A DNA stretch of 64,000 nt from HLUCCA09 sp039822045 (GCA_039822045.1 JBCBMY010000002.1:124001-188000), one strand, 5' to 3'; counted from the stretch's first letter, positions 1-8,014 are shown. Notes: generated by a model not told the origin, from the sequence alone. Numbers and translations are program-made.

Positions 1-1277
1 GGTGTTGTCGGCAGGCGCAGGCCAAATGTGTACCGCGCGGGCCGCGCGGCGGCCGGAAGCGCTTCGGCTCCCATTCGCAGCGACACCTCCAACACCGCCT
101 CGTCCTCGCCGGGCTTGGCGATGACAAAGGCTTTGAGGCGCCCCGACTGTGCGTCGAGGCGCACCGCGGCTGCCGCGACGCCATCGGTGCGCTCCAGGTG
201 GCGCCCCGTCGCCTGGGGCGAGACGTTGACCCCGGCCACCTGGACGGAGTTGTCCTTCCGACCCTCGAGCACAAAGCTCCGCGGGCCAAGCCAGCGCACT
301 CGATCCTGCACATCCAGTTGCCCTCGTCCGGGTGCGAATATGCCCGGACCTGCGCGGTCGAGATGCGGCATGAGCGCGAAGCCAGCGTGCGGGCTCCGAC
401 GATAGCCGATGCCGGCAGTCTCCGTCGCACCATAAATCTCGATGAGCGCGACATCTCTGTCCGACGCCATCTGCCAGAGCGCGTCCGGCGTAGGCGCACC
501 GGAAACGACGGCTGTCAGCCCGCCGGTCGGTTTCATCGTGTTCAATGCGAGAGACAACAGATGCGGCGTGGCCACCACCAGATCGCCCGGGCGACCAAGG
601 CGCCCCAGCGCGCCAGGCCCTTTGCCGCTGAGATCCACGACCTCCACCCCGAGCCGACCGGGCAACAGGACCGTAAGCAGGAAGCCGAAGATGTGGTGGG
701 CCGGCACCAGTGCAAGTACTCGGCTCGGCGCGTCGGCCGCGTCGGGCCAGAGCGCCCCGCTGAGCGCATCGATCTCGGCCAGAAGGCCCGGAAGGCGATG
801 GTCGATTTCCTTGGGCGTCCCCGTCGATCCGGAGGTCGAGAAGGTCAATTCGGCCGCATCGCCCACCAACTCGAAGTGGGCCTCAATCAGCCTGCCCCAA
901 TCGCAGAGCCTGCGGTTGACGAGCAAATGATCTTCGACGCCCGTCACGGACAATCCAAAACGGCGGTTCAAATCGGCGACGGCCTCGAGCATCTCGAGGC
1001 TGTCTAGTCCGATCCCCGCCTCGCCCAAGAACGCGTCGCCCGGCAGGTCAGGCACCGCGCCACCGCGCCACCGACCGATCAGGGCGCGCAGCGCGCTGCG
1101 TGCCACCCGCTCCAGCGCGGCGGCACCCAGGCCAGTCGCAGCCGCGCCCTTTTCGCGCAACGGTCCGGAACACGCGGCCACGCGGCCCGTGCCCGGTCCG
1201 GAGGCCGGGCATCGGGCTGCGGCTCCGTCGGCAGCGGCGCGGACGAACTGAACCGCGCCAGGCGCGCGCGGGGTCAT
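1..1277 (-). CDS. pcl: p-coumarate-CoA ligase-like AMP-forming enzyme (partial, 3' end missing)
   Basis: Adenylate-forming (ANL superfamily) ligase, truncated by the left edge of the window. The reverse strand reads MTPRAPGAVQFVRAAADG at its start and carries the AMP-binding P-loop STSGSTGTPK near residue 150 and the motif YGATETAG further on. Before the ligase domain, residues of the form GLDSLEMLEAVADLNRRF look like an acyl-carrier or small helical region. The ATG overlaps the stop of the upstream gene (TGATG), so translation is probably coupled. It is three genes downstream of the start of the photoactive yellow protein operon. In Rhodobacter a short p-hydroxycinnamoyl-CoA ligase next to pyp makes the chromophore donor p-coumaroyl-CoA; that role is inferred here from family and context. 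A general aryl-CoA ligase cannot be excluded. Confidence 0.8.
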   Translation of the reverse strand, partial: MTPRAPGAVQFVRAAADGAAARCPASGPGTGRVAACSGPLREKGAAATGLGAAALERVARSALRALIGRWRGGAVPDLPGDAFLGEAGIGLDSLEMLEAVADLNRRFGLSVTGVEDHLLVNRRLCDWGRLIEAHFELVGDAAELTFSTSGSTGTPKEIDHRLPGLLAEIDALSGALWPDAADAPSRVLALVPAHHIFGFLLTVLLPGRLGVEVVDLSGKGPGALGRLGRPGDLVVATPHLLSLALNTMKPTGGLTAVVSGAPTPDALWQMASDRDVALIEIYGATETAGIGYRRSPHAGFALMPHLDRAGPGIFAPGRGQLDVQDRVRWLGPRSFVLEGRKDNSVQVAGVNVSPQATGRHLERTDGVAAAAVRLDAQSGRLKAFVIAKPGEDEAVLEVSLRMGAEALPAAARPARYTFGLRLPTT

Positions 1278-1765
1278 CACGCGGCGTCGATCTCGTGCAT
1301 GAACTCGCCGACAAGGCCGCGATAGTGGCTGCGCATCGCCTCCACCTGTGCCTTGAGATCCATCGCGGCGGCTCCCATCTCGGCCGCTGTCGCCGGCGCG
1401 GCAGAGACCCTGGTCGTCAGGGGGATGTATTGTGCAGGGTCGAAGTGCTCGATGAAGTCGAATGCGGCGCTGAGCGAGTGCGTCGCCTCGGCCGTGGCCA
1501 GGTTCTTTTGGTACTCGGACACGAAGTACTGCTTGATGGCCACCGGGAACGTGCCGTCGGTTGCACGAAACAGGTTAATCTCAAACCAGTACGGCCAATC
1601 GGGCGTAAAGCTCATGGCCATTCCCAGCTCTTCGCCCTGGAACACGATCGGGCGTGTCCCCATACGAAGCAGGCGGTAGGTACCCATCGACAGGCTCGAC
1701 GGGGCCTCGGCGGCGGACGGCATCGACACGGATTGGTCGGCCCGCGGTTCAGTCATATAGGTCAT
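1277..1765 (-). CDS. hypothetical protein of the PYP operon (162 aa)
   Basis: I do not recognise this family. It begins MTYMTEPRADQSVSMPS, has no signal peptide or membrane segment, and is rich in aromatic residues in the middle (DWPYWFEINLF, KQYFVSEYQKN). The C-terminal third is alanine- and glutamate-rich and probably helical. A GGAGAG ribosome site six bases ahead supports the ATG at 1765. It is the third gene of the four-gene minus-strand pyp operon, 245 bp after pyp, and its stop overlaps the ligase start, so it is probably translated with it. Context suggests a role with the PYP photoreceptor or its chromophore supply, but no reaction can be assigned. Confidence 0.75.
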   Translation of the reverse strand: MTYMTEPRADQSVSMPSAAEAPSSLSMGTYRLLRMGTRPIVFQGEELGMAMSFTPDWPYWFEINLFRATDGTFPVAIKQYFVSEYQKNLATAEATHSLSAAFDFIEHFDPAQYIPLTTRVSAAPATAAEMGAAAMDLKAQVEAMRSHYRGLVGEFMHEIDAA

Positions 1766-2010
1766 CGGACTCTCCGGCTTTTCTGTTCTGGGCAGAAGTT
1801 TCGTCTGTGATGAGAGTTCGCCCGGCCAGAAGCCTCACAAGGACACTTCGCAAGATCGAAACACTCGAATGCGCACCGGCCACACACCGCGGCCCCTGCG
1901 TCTGCCGGCAAGTTCTCCTGCCGAGGATTTGGCCGCCGGCGCACACCTGCCGGCGGAAAGGCTCGCGGCCGAAGGCGCCGACCAGCCGCAGCGGGCCGAC
2001 GCCGGCGCGG

Positions 2011-2385
2011 TTAGGCGCGTTTCACGAACATCCAGCAATGCTGCCCGTCGGGCTGCGACTTCAGGTGGATCTTCACGCCGACATCCGCACCCTTGTAGGC
2101 GAACTTGTAGTCGAACATCACGTTGATCTGCCCGGTCTGGTGGAACTTCAGGAACTCGCCGTGAAAGCGCTTGCCCTTGGCACAGGGAGCGATTTCGTTG
2201 AAGAAGTCCTTGCCGACAACCTCACCGGGATCGCGGTTCGCAATCATGCCCTCGGCCTGATTGTATTTGACCACTTTGCCGGTGCGATCCAGCAGCACGG
2301 CACCGAATGCGAGCTTTTCCACCCTTTGAGGTTCACGCGCCAGGATGTTGTCGACGTCCTGGCTGCCGAAGGGGATAATTTCCAT
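2011..2385 (-). CDS. pyp: photoactive yellow protein
   Basis: Cytoplasmic PAS-fold blue-light receptor of 124 aa, the usual length, with a p-coumaroyl chromophore thioester-linked to cysteine. The whole chain matches the family: MEIIPFGSQDVDN at the start, KYNQAEGMIANRDP, FFNEIAPCAKGKRFHG and a terminal WMFVKRA. Relative to Halorhodospira PYP, the chromophore cysteine is Cys68, and Tyr41, Glu45 and Arg51 (equivalents of Tyr42, Glu46, Arg52) are present. The Thr50 position is Ala49 and the Met100 position is Gly99, which I recall as typical of Rhodobacter PYPs and likely to change dark-recovery kinetics. An AAAGGA ribosome site precedes the ATG. The ligase two genes downstream presumably supplies p-coumaroyl-CoA. 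No tyrosine ammonia lyase lies in the window. Confidence 0.96.
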   Translation of the reverse strand: MEIIPFGSQDVDNILAREPQRVEKLAFGAVLLDRTGKVVKYNQAEGMIANRDPGEVVGKDFFNEIAPCAKGKRFHGEFLKFHQTGQINVMFDYKFAYKGADVGVKIHLKSQPDGQHCWMFVKRA

Positions 2386-2409
2386 GTCCTAGGTCCTTTC
2401 CGGGATTGA

Positions 2410-2847
2410 TCAGTGCGAGTCGCCGCTGCCGGGGGCGACCCCAGGCTCGTTGTCGAGGAAGCTGTCGTTGCGCGTCAGCGCCATGTTGTGAATGCGTTTG
2501 ACCGGATGGCCGCCGAACTCCGCGTCACGGACGTCGGAGGCGACCGGGGCGACCCAGCGATACTCGGTCGAGTTCATCGTGATGCTGCATTGTGGCACGA
2601 TCTCGAACCGGGCCTTGTGCGCCCACCTGGCGGTGTCGACTTCGACGGGCTGTGCCTCGCCGAATTCAACGAGCGTTTCCAGTTCGTCGACCTTGCTCGC
2701 CAGATCCTTCTCGGCCATGTCGCCGAGCATTTCCGCGGCAGCGACAAGCACCCACTCGACATAGTCGCCACGCACGACCAGGCCGGTTTTCTCGCACCGG
2801 AACTCGACGCGACCATTGTCCTCGGTCAGTTTCGCAATGATTTCCAT
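2410..2847 (-). CDS. hypothetical protein, first gene of the PYP operon (145 aa)
   Basis: Unrecognised family. I chose the ATG at 2847 because AAAGGAGA lies ten bases upstream; an earlier in-frame start at 2892 lacks such a site. The protein begins MEIIAKLTEDNGRVEFRC, is acidic, has no signal peptide, and holds a helical middle (AAAEMLGDMAEKDLASKVDE). It contains two cysteines, in FRCEKTG and in VPQCSIT. It is 24 bp upstream of pyp on the same strand, so the two are almost certainly cotranscribed and this is the promoter-proximal gene. A partner, regulator or output protein for PYP is possible, but nothing in the sequence proves it. Confidence 0.75.
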   Translation of the reverse strand: MEIIAKLTEDNGRVEFRCEKTGLVVRGDYVEWVLVAAAEMLGDMAEKDLASKVDELETLVEFGEAQPVEVDTARWAHKARFEIVPQCSITMNSTEYRWVAPVASDVRDAEFGGHPVKRIHNMALTRNDSFLDNEPGVAPGSGDSH

Positions 2848-3175
2848 GCCCGCTCGTCTCCTTTCGACCATTGGGGGACGCCAGTAACACACGCCCGGTT
2901 GAGCGGAGGCTTAGGATGCGGGCACTGAAAAAACGGTAAAGGTGCAAGGCCCGGGTGTGCGGCGGGCTCGCTGCACGCCTCTGATGGGGTATCGTCCAGA
3001 CGGGTTTGCGCCCCCGTCGGGCCCTTCAAAGAGCACCTGCAAACCGCGTCGAAGCCCTGAGATCTAAGCGGATTTGGCTCTGTGCGGCGCCTTGCGCAGC
3101 ACATACACACCAAGGGTTAACCAACCCGCGAGATTTCACCTTGCGGCGCACACCCATAGACGGTGCTTCGGGGCG
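2848..3175. other. intergenic region upstream of the PYP operon
   Basis: About 330 bp without a credible gene, between the leftward FAH-hydrolase gene and the leftward PYP operon. It should hold the terminator of the first and the promoter of the second. A GGTTAACC palindrome occurs at 3115-3122. I see no clear -35/-10 pair and no strong terminator hairpin. Confidence 0.4.
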
Positions 3176-4018
3176 TCAGGCCGCCACAATGCGCGCGCGC
3201 TGCCGTCCGAGGCCGCCGACTTCGGTCTCCAGCACATCGCCCGGCCTCAGAAAGCCGGGCGGCTGCTGCGCCATGCCGATGCCGGCGGGCGTTCCCGTGG
3301 CGATCAGATCGCCCGGTTCGAGCGTCATGAACTGGGACAGATACGATACGATCTGCGCGACATCGAACAGCATCGCGCGCGTGGTGCTGGCCTGTCGCAC
3401 CACACCGTTGACTACACTGGAGAGGCCAAGCGCCTGGGGGTCGCCAACAGCCTCGGGCGACACGAGCCAGGGGCCGAGCGGGGCGAAGCCGTCATGGCTT
3501 TTGCCCTTCACCCACTGCCCGCCGCGGTCGTACTGCCACGATCGCTCGGAGATGTCGTTGAAGGTCAGGTAGCCCCCGACATGAGCAAGCGCCCGCTCCA
3601 CGGGCACGTTGCGGGCCTGCGTGCCGATGGCGACGGCAAGCTCCACTTCGTAGTCCAGCTGGTCGGCCCCCTCTGGGCAGGGGATATCGTCTTGCGGACC
3701 GGTCAGCGCCGACGTTGCCTTGAGGAATGTCATCGGCTCGCTCGGCAGCTCTGCACCAAGCTCGGCCACATGGTCTGGATAGTTCAGATCGATGCCGATG
3801 ACTTTGCCGATCCCCGACAATGGGGGGCCAAGGCGCGGGGGCGCCTGAACAAGCGGAAGATGCGCGTTGTCGAGCGCCGCAATATAGGCCCATCCGGTCG
3901 GCGATATCGCCTCCGGCCCAATATCCGGCACGTGGTCCGACAGATCTCGTACCACGCCGTCTCCATCCAACAGGCCCGGCTTTTCCTCTCCCCGCGGGCC
4001 ATATCTGACCAAACGCAT
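3176..4018 (-). CDS. fumarylacetoacetate hydrolase (FAH) family protein
   Basis: Metal-dependent hydrolase, isomerase or decarboxylase acting on 3-oxo or 2-oxo acids, 280 aa. The start MRLVRYGPRGEEKPGLLD is the normal FAH-family beginning. The catalytic core contains IGIDLNYPDH, the metal-ligand region DYEVELAVAIG, FNDISERSWQ and the signature LEPGDLIATGTPAGIG near the C-terminus. Open reading frame extends upstream of 4018, but the family start and codon usage favour the ATG there. It is the last gene of a four-gene minus-strand operon, 56 bp after the SDR gene. FAH/SDR pairs are common in sugar-acid and aromatic-acid breakdown; the substrate cannot be told from sequence. Confidence 0.88.
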   Translation of the reverse strand: MRLVRYGPRGEEKPGLLDGDGVVRDLSDHVPDIGPEAISPTGWAYIAALDNAHLPLVQAPPRLGPPLSGIGKVIGIDLNYPDHVAELGAELPSEPMTFLKATSALTGPQDDIPCPEGADQLDYEVELAVAIGTQARNVPVERALAHVGGYLTFNDISERSWQYDRGGQWVKGKSHDGFAPLGPWLVSPEAVGDPQALGLSSVVNGVVRQASTTRAMLFDVAQIVSYLSQFMTLEPGDLIATGTPAGIGMAQQPPGFLRPGDVLETEVGGLGRQRARIVAA

Positions 4019-4074
4019 TGCTGGTGCTCCCCTGGCCCAACCCTGCGGATCACCGCTCGGGCTGGCAAGGGGGC

Positions 4075-4842
4075 TCAGGGAGCGAGGGTCTCGGTGTGGC
4101 CGTCGACCGGCAGGATCTGGCCCGAGATGCGGGCGCCGGCCGGGCTGTCGAGGAAGCGCATGAGCGCCACGATGTCGGCGGCATCGACCCAGGTTCGAAG
4201 CGAGGTGCCCTTGGTGTAGACCTCCCGCAGCGCGTCGATGCTGCGCCCGCTGGCGGCGGCCTCCTTCACAAGCACCCGCTCCATACGGTCGCCATGAACC
4301 GCGCCGGGCGCGATGGCGTTGACGCGGATCCCGGCGGGGCCGAGTTCCATTGCGAGCGTCTTCGTCAGCCCCGTGACCCCCCATTTTGCGGCGGCATAGG
4401 GGCTGCGGCCCGGATAGCCGTGGAGGCCCGCGGAGGACGACATCAGCACGATCAGGCCCGAACCCTGCGCCCGCATATGCGGCGCGGCCCAGCGGCAGGC
4501 GAGAAAGCTGCCGTGGATCGTTACGGCCACACATTCCTTAAACGCCTGATAGTCCAGGGTTTCCAGCGTACCGGATGGGCCGCCTATGCCTGCACAGGCA
4601 AGGAGCGTGTCGACACCGCCCCACGACGCGTCGACCGCCGAAAATGCCGCGCCCATTGCGGCTTCGTCGGTTACACCGGCTGTGTGGACAAGAGCGCCTG
4701 GCCATTTGGCTTTGGCGGCGGCGCAGGCTTCGGGGTCGGCATCGATGATGGCGACGCGGGCGCCGCTGGCCAAATAGCTCTCGGCGGCGGCATGGCCGAT
4801 GCCAGCGGCGCCGCCCGTGATCAGAACACGCTTGGCGGTCAT
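4075..4842 (-). CDS. SDR family NAD(P)-dependent oxidoreductase
   Basis: Classical short-chain dehydrogenase of 255 aa. The cofactor motif TGGAAGIG is near the N-terminus, followed by an acidic residue after beta-2 (IIDADP) that suggests NAD preference. The catalytic Ser lies in MSSSAG and the YxxxK motif is YAAAK. The family C-terminal signature ISGQILPVDGH is present. Its ATG overlaps the stop of the lipocalin-like gene by four bases (ATGA), so it belongs to the 5874-3176 operon and probably works with the downstream FAH-family enzyme. Substrate unknown. Confidence 0.88.
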   Translation of the reverse strand: MTAKRVLITGGAAGIGHAAAESYLASGARVAIIDADPEACAAAKAKWPGALVHTAGVTDEAAMGAAFSAVDASWGGVDTLLACAGIGGPSGTLETLDYQAFKECVAVTIHGSFLACRWAAPHMRAQGSGLIVLMSSSAGLHGYPGRSPYAAAKWGVTGLTKTLAMELGPAGIRVNAIAPGAVHGDRMERVLVKEAAASGRSIDALREVYTKGTSLRTWVDAADIVALMRFLDSPAGARISGQILPVDGHTETLAP

Positions 4843-5327
4843 CCCTCGATCAGCCTCTTCAGGTCGTACCCATTGAAATCAAGGACTTGACGGGCGGCCG
4901 CGCGCCGGTCGGGCGGGGTGCGGCCGGACCGCTCCAGCACCCAGCCCAGGGCGCCAGACGGCGTTCCGATGACGGCCGTGCGAAAGCCCTCGTCGACCCA
5001 CAGGACCCAAAGATCCGGCCCCTCCCGAGGGGTCAGTCGACCAAGCGGGCTGATCTCGTGCGCCACACTCTCGGGTCCATCGCAGGGCGCTACTGCCATG
5101 ATATCGGTAGATTTTGTGAAGGTCGCTGTGCGGCACTTCGAGGACAGGAATGCGGGATCGAAGGCGGCAGTGCGCTGCCACCGGCCGGCGAAGCGATCGG
5201 GGTCGAACCGGGTGGTGGACGAGATCGGGACGGAGCGGTCTCGGTACGCCGTAGCGAGAGGTGGCGTGCAGGCGATGAGGGCCGCCAGGGCGGCGAGGAC
5301 AAGAGCCGCGAGGGGCGCGCGGGCCAA
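4839..5327 (-). CDS. lipocalin-like lipoprotein
   Basis: Probable outer-membrane or periplasmic lipoprotein of about 162 aa. I place the start at TTG 5327, which lies just after the stop of the upstream gene and gives a clean signal peptide (MARAPLAALVLAALAALIAC, lipobox Cys20). A longer ATG start inside the upstream gene would add an implausible arginine-rich tail. The mature protein opens with the lipocalin GxW element (FAGRW, residues 46-50), then repeated beta-strand pattern and a C-terminal FNGYDLKRL. Lipocalins bind small hydrophobic molecules. It is coupled to the SDR gene by an ATGA overlap. The exact start is uncertain. Confidence 0.7.
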   Translation of the reverse strand: MARAPLAALVLAALAALIACTPPLATAYRDRSVPISSTTRFDPDRFAGRWQRTAAFDPAFLSSKCRTATFTKSTDIMAVAPCDGPESVAHEISPLGRLTPREGPDLWVLWVDEGFRTAVIGTPSGALGWVLERSGRTPPDRRAAARQVLDFNGYDLKRLIEG

Positions 5328-5331
5328 TGGC

Positions 5332-5874
5332 CTAGGCCCGGGACGCGGCGGCTGGCGCAGGCGGGGCTTTCTCGCCGGAATCGTAGGTTTCCCAGCCCTC
5401 ACCGTTGAAAACATCATGCCCCAACTGTTTGAGAACATGGGGGAAATCGACCATGACCCAGTTGTCGACGATCTTGCCGTCAACGACCTTCCAGAAGTCC
5501 ATATAGCGGATCTCGACGCGCTTGCCGGTGGGCGCGAGCCCCATGAAGGGGCCGGAATGGGTGGCCTCCTGCCGGCCGAATGCGGCCGCCCACTCGCCCA
5601 TATAGAGGCGCGCCTCGTCGATGCAGACCTTGTCGGAGAACGCAGCCTGAAACGGCTTCTGCCAGTTCTCCTGAAACTCGCGCAGCCCTGTCTTCATCCC
5701 GCAGCCTGTGTTCCCCAGCCACCTGAAATCGCTTGCAAAAAATTCGCCGATATCAGTGATCCGGTGGTCATTCAAACCGTCGACCATGCCTTCTATGACG
5801 GCGCGGGTCTCGTCGGTTTTCGACAGGTCGGTGTCGCGGGTGAGGACGGCCTGTTCTGGGCGGCTGCCTTTCAT
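5332..5874 (-). CDS. SnoaL-like / ester cyclase family protein
   Basis: NTF2-fold protein of 180 aa. A helical start (ETRAVIEGMVDGLNDHR) is followed by FFASDFRWLGNTGCGMKTG and FWKVVDGKIVDNWVMVD, the closing strand typical of SnoaL-like polyketide cyclases and related proteins. Members range from cyclases and hydrolases to non-catalytic binding proteins. AGGAG precedes the ATG at a good distance. It is the first gene of the four-gene minus-strand operon, and the 11-bp repeat array at 5971-6047 lies 97-173 bp upstream of its start codon. No substrate can be assigned. Confidence 0.8.
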   Translation of the reverse strand: MKGSRPEQAVLTRDTDLSKTDETRAVIEGMVDGLNDHRITDIGEFFASDFRWLGNTGCGMKTGLREFQENWQKPFQAAFSDKVCIDEARLYMGEWAAAFGRQEATHSGPFMGLAPTGKRVEIRYMDFWKVVDGKIVDNWVMVDFPHVLKQLGHDVFNGEGWETYDSGEKAPPAPAAASRA

Positions 5875-5970
5875 CGGGGGCTCCTATGTTGCGCCCAAGC
5901 GGTGACAGAGGGACCGCGCGCGCGCAAGGGGCCCGTTGCCTCGCCGGAAACAGTATCAGAGCCCGGAGGC

Positions 5971-6047
5971 GAATATGAAAAGCATATGAATTTCATATGA
6001 CTCGCATATGAGTCGCGTATGAATTCCATATGACTCTTATAGGACTC
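5971..6047. repeat. seven tandem 11-bp units around CATATGA
   Basis: Units start at 5971, 5982, 5993, 6004, 6015, 6026 and 6037, each exactly 11 bp. Examples are GCATATGAATT, TCATATGACTC, GCATATGAGTC, GCGTATGAATT and CCATATGACTC; the first (GAATATGAAAA) and last (TTATAGGACTC) are degenerate. Consensus is roughly NCATATGANTC. Eleven bases is about one helical turn, so copies face the same side of the DNA. The array lies upstream of the SnoaL-like gene and downstream of pcaG; AT-rich units stand out from the GC-rich surroundings. It is probably a cooperative regulator binding array. Confidence 0.85.
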
Positions 6048-6112
6048 GCCTGGCGCGAGGATTGTTGCCCATGCGGAAACAACACTCGACCCGTGCAGAG
6101 TGCTCGGCCGGC

Positions 6113-6172
6113 GTTTGGGTCAGCGTCGGGGCCAGCGACGGGGCCAGCTTTGGGGCCAGCTTCGGGGGCGCG
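6113..6172. repeat. five tandem 12-bp GC-rich units
   Basis: Units begin at 6113, 6125, 6137, 6149 and 6161: GTTTGGGTCAGC, GTCGGGGCCAGC, GACGGGGCCAGC, TTTGGGGCCAGC and a degenerate TTCGGGGGCGCG. The tract ends 11 bp before the pcaG stop codon, in its 3' untranslated region. It may be a simple slippage repeat or a structured 3' end; no T-run follows on the minus strand. Confidence 0.75.
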
Positions 6173-6183
6173 CGGTCACCGTG

Positions 6184-6789
6184 TTAGAGGTCGAGAAAAA
6201 CGGTCTCGCCGTCGCCGCGCAGACGGATGTCGAAGCGGTAATCCCCCTGCCCCGTGGGCGCGGCCAGCAGCGTGTTGACGCGCGGGCGCTGTTCGATGCG
6301 CGACAGGAGCGGATCGGTGGCGTTGGCCTCGGCCTCGTCGGCGAAGTAGATCCGCGTGGCGAGACCGATATTGATGCCGCGGGCGACGATCCAGAGCGAT
6401 AGATGCGGCGCCTGCATCCGGCCGTCGGCCATCCGCGTCGGGCCGGGCTTGACGGTCGAGAGGGACCAGAGGCCGCTTTGGCCATCGGCGGCGAAGCGGC
6501 AAAAGCCGGTGACGGCGGGGTCGGCGCCCGGTTGGCCGGGATAGAGGCCCGCTGCGTCGGCCTGCCAGGTCTCGAGCAGCGCGTCGCGGAGCGGCCAGCC
6601 GGTGCCGTCGAGGACGGACCCGGTTATGGTGATGGGCGCGCCCTTGGCCCCGTCGCCGATCGGGCTGTGGCCAAGCTCAGTCTCGTAGATCCCCTCGAGC
6701 CCCGCGAATGAGGGCAGGCAACCGATATGCACGTAAGGCCCGGCCGTTTGGGACGCCGTTTCGCGGTGAATGTCGAGAGGCTGAACCAT
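6184..6789 (-). CDS. pcaG: protocatechuate 3,4-dioxygenase alpha subunit
   Basis: Alpha subunit of the intradiol ring-cleaving enzyme that opens protocatechuate to 3-carboxy-cis,cis-muconate. At 201 aa it has the usual length. It starts MVQPLDIHRETASQTAGPYV, the typical alpha opening, with GSVLDGTGWPLRDALLETWQ and a C-terminal YRFDIRLRGDGETVFLDL. Alpha subunits lack the iron-binding Tyr/His set, as here. Its partner pcaH is at 8015-8779 on the same strand, but a gene on the opposite strand lies between them, so pcaG needs its own promoter in the 116-bp divergent region 6790-6905. That split is unusual; the two are normally adjacent. Confidence 0.94.
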   Translation of the reverse strand: MVQPLDIHRETASQTAGPYVHIGCLPSFAGLEGIYETELGHSPIGDGAKGAPITITGSVLDGTGWPLRDALLETWQADAAGLYPGQPGADPAVTGFCRFAADGQSGLWSLSTVKPGPTRMADGRMQAPHLSLWIVARGINIGLATRIYFADEAEANATDPLLSRIEQRPRVNTLLAAPTGQGDYRFDIRLRGDGETVFLDL

Positions 6790-6905
6790 GGTGCAGTTCC
6801 TTGTGGGCTGGCGGGGACCCGGCGGCTTGCGGCATGGTGCGCGAAATCCTGTCTGGGATCCAGAGAGCACGCGGATCCGGGCGGCGCATGCGGGAGGTGG
6901 GCACC

Positions 6906-8012
6906 ATGGTTGAAATCGTCTCGGCGGGGCGGCTGCGGAAGTCTCCCTACTATGCCTCGACTATTGCCGAGGGCGCGGAATCGCTTTTGACCTACAACCG
7001 GATGCTGATCCCGCGGGGCTATGGCGACCGGGAGGCCGAGTATTGGCGGCTGATGAACGGCGTCTCGATGTGGGATGTCGCAGTGCAGCGGCAGGTGCAG
7101 CTGAAGGGCCCGGATGCGGCGCGCCTGGCGCAGGTGCTCTGCACGCGCGACCTGTCGCGGCAGCAGGTGAACCAGGGCAAGTATGTTGCAGTCTGCGACC
7201 ATCGCGGCACCCTGATCAATGACCCGATCGCGCTGAAGATCGACGACGAGTGCTACTGGCTGTCGATCGGGAACTCCGACATCTGGTTCTGGGCGCGCTG
7301 CGTGGCCGGGGAGCGCGGGCTGAACGTGGAGGTATCGGAGCCCGACGTCTCGCCGCTGGCCGTTCAGGGACCGAAGGCGGAGGACGTGGTGGCCGCGATC
7401 TTTGGCGACTGGGTGCGGGAGCTCAAATACTTCTGGTTCGGCGCGGCCGAGATCGAGGGCATCCCGCTAAAGGTGGCGCGCTCGGGCTGGTCGAAGCAGG
7501 GTGGGTTCGAGCTGTACCTGATGGATGGCACAAAGGGCGACAAGCTGTGGCAGATTGTGAAGGAAGCCGGGCAACCGTTTGATATCGGGCCCGGATATCC
7601 CAACCCGACGGAGCGGACCGAAAGCGGGTTGCTGAACTGGGGCGCCGATACCGATGATCAGACGAATCCGTTCGAGGTGCGGATGGAGCGGTTTGTGGAC
7701 CTCGATCTCGACGACGATGTGATCGGGGTGCAGGCGCTGCGGCAGATCAAGGCGGAGGGTGTGCAGCGGCACCAGCTGGGGATCGTTCTGGAGGGCGCTG
7801 AGGAAAACGAGGATCAGTCGATCTGGCTCGATATCGCGCGGGAGGGGGCGCCGGTCGGGCACATGACGCACAAGGCGTGGTCGTACCGGCTGGAACGGAT
7901 GATCGGGTATGCGCTGGTCTCGGTCGCGGCGCGCCCCGGGGACGATGTCGAAGTGATCCGGGAGGACGCGCGCGTTCGGGGCACGCTCGTGGAGCTGCCC
8001 TTCAAGATCTAG
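6906..8012 (+). CDS. GcvT-fold, DmdA-like tetrahydrofolate-dependent demethylase
   Basis: 368 aa member of the GcvT/aminomethyltransferase fold, most like dimethylsulfoniopropionate demethylase DmdA. Shared features are WDVAVQRQVQLKGPDAARL, SPLAVQGPKAED, VARSGWSKQGGFELYL and RTESGLLNWGADTD. Such enzymes move a methyl group to tetrahydrofolate. GGGAGGTG precedes the ATG at 6906. It is on the plus strand between pcaG and pcaH, and its stop is two bases from the pcaH stop. An aromatic or sulfonium methyl donor is possible; the placement within a protocatechuate module and the LigM-type gene upstream hint at methoxyl or methyl removal. True DmdA activity cannot be decided by eye. Confidence 0.85.
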   Translation: MVEIVSAGRLRKSPYYASTIAEGAESLLTYNRMLIPRGYGDREAEYWRLMNGVSMWDVAVQRQVQLKGPDAARLAQVLCTRDLSRQQVNQGKYVAVCDHRGTLINDPIALKIDDECYWLSIGNSDIWFWARCVAGERGLNVEVSEPDVSPLAVQGPKAEDVVAAIFGDWVRELKYFWFGAAEIEGIPLKVARSGWSKQGGFELYLMDGTKGDKLWQIVKEAGQPFDIGPGYPNPTERTESGLLNWGADTDDQTNPFEVRMERFVDLDLDDDVIGVQALRQIKAEGVQRHQLGIVLEGAEENEDQSIWLDIAREGAPVGHMTHKAWSYRLERMIGYALVSVAARPGDDVEVIREDARVRGTLVELPFKI

Positions 8013-8014
8013 GG

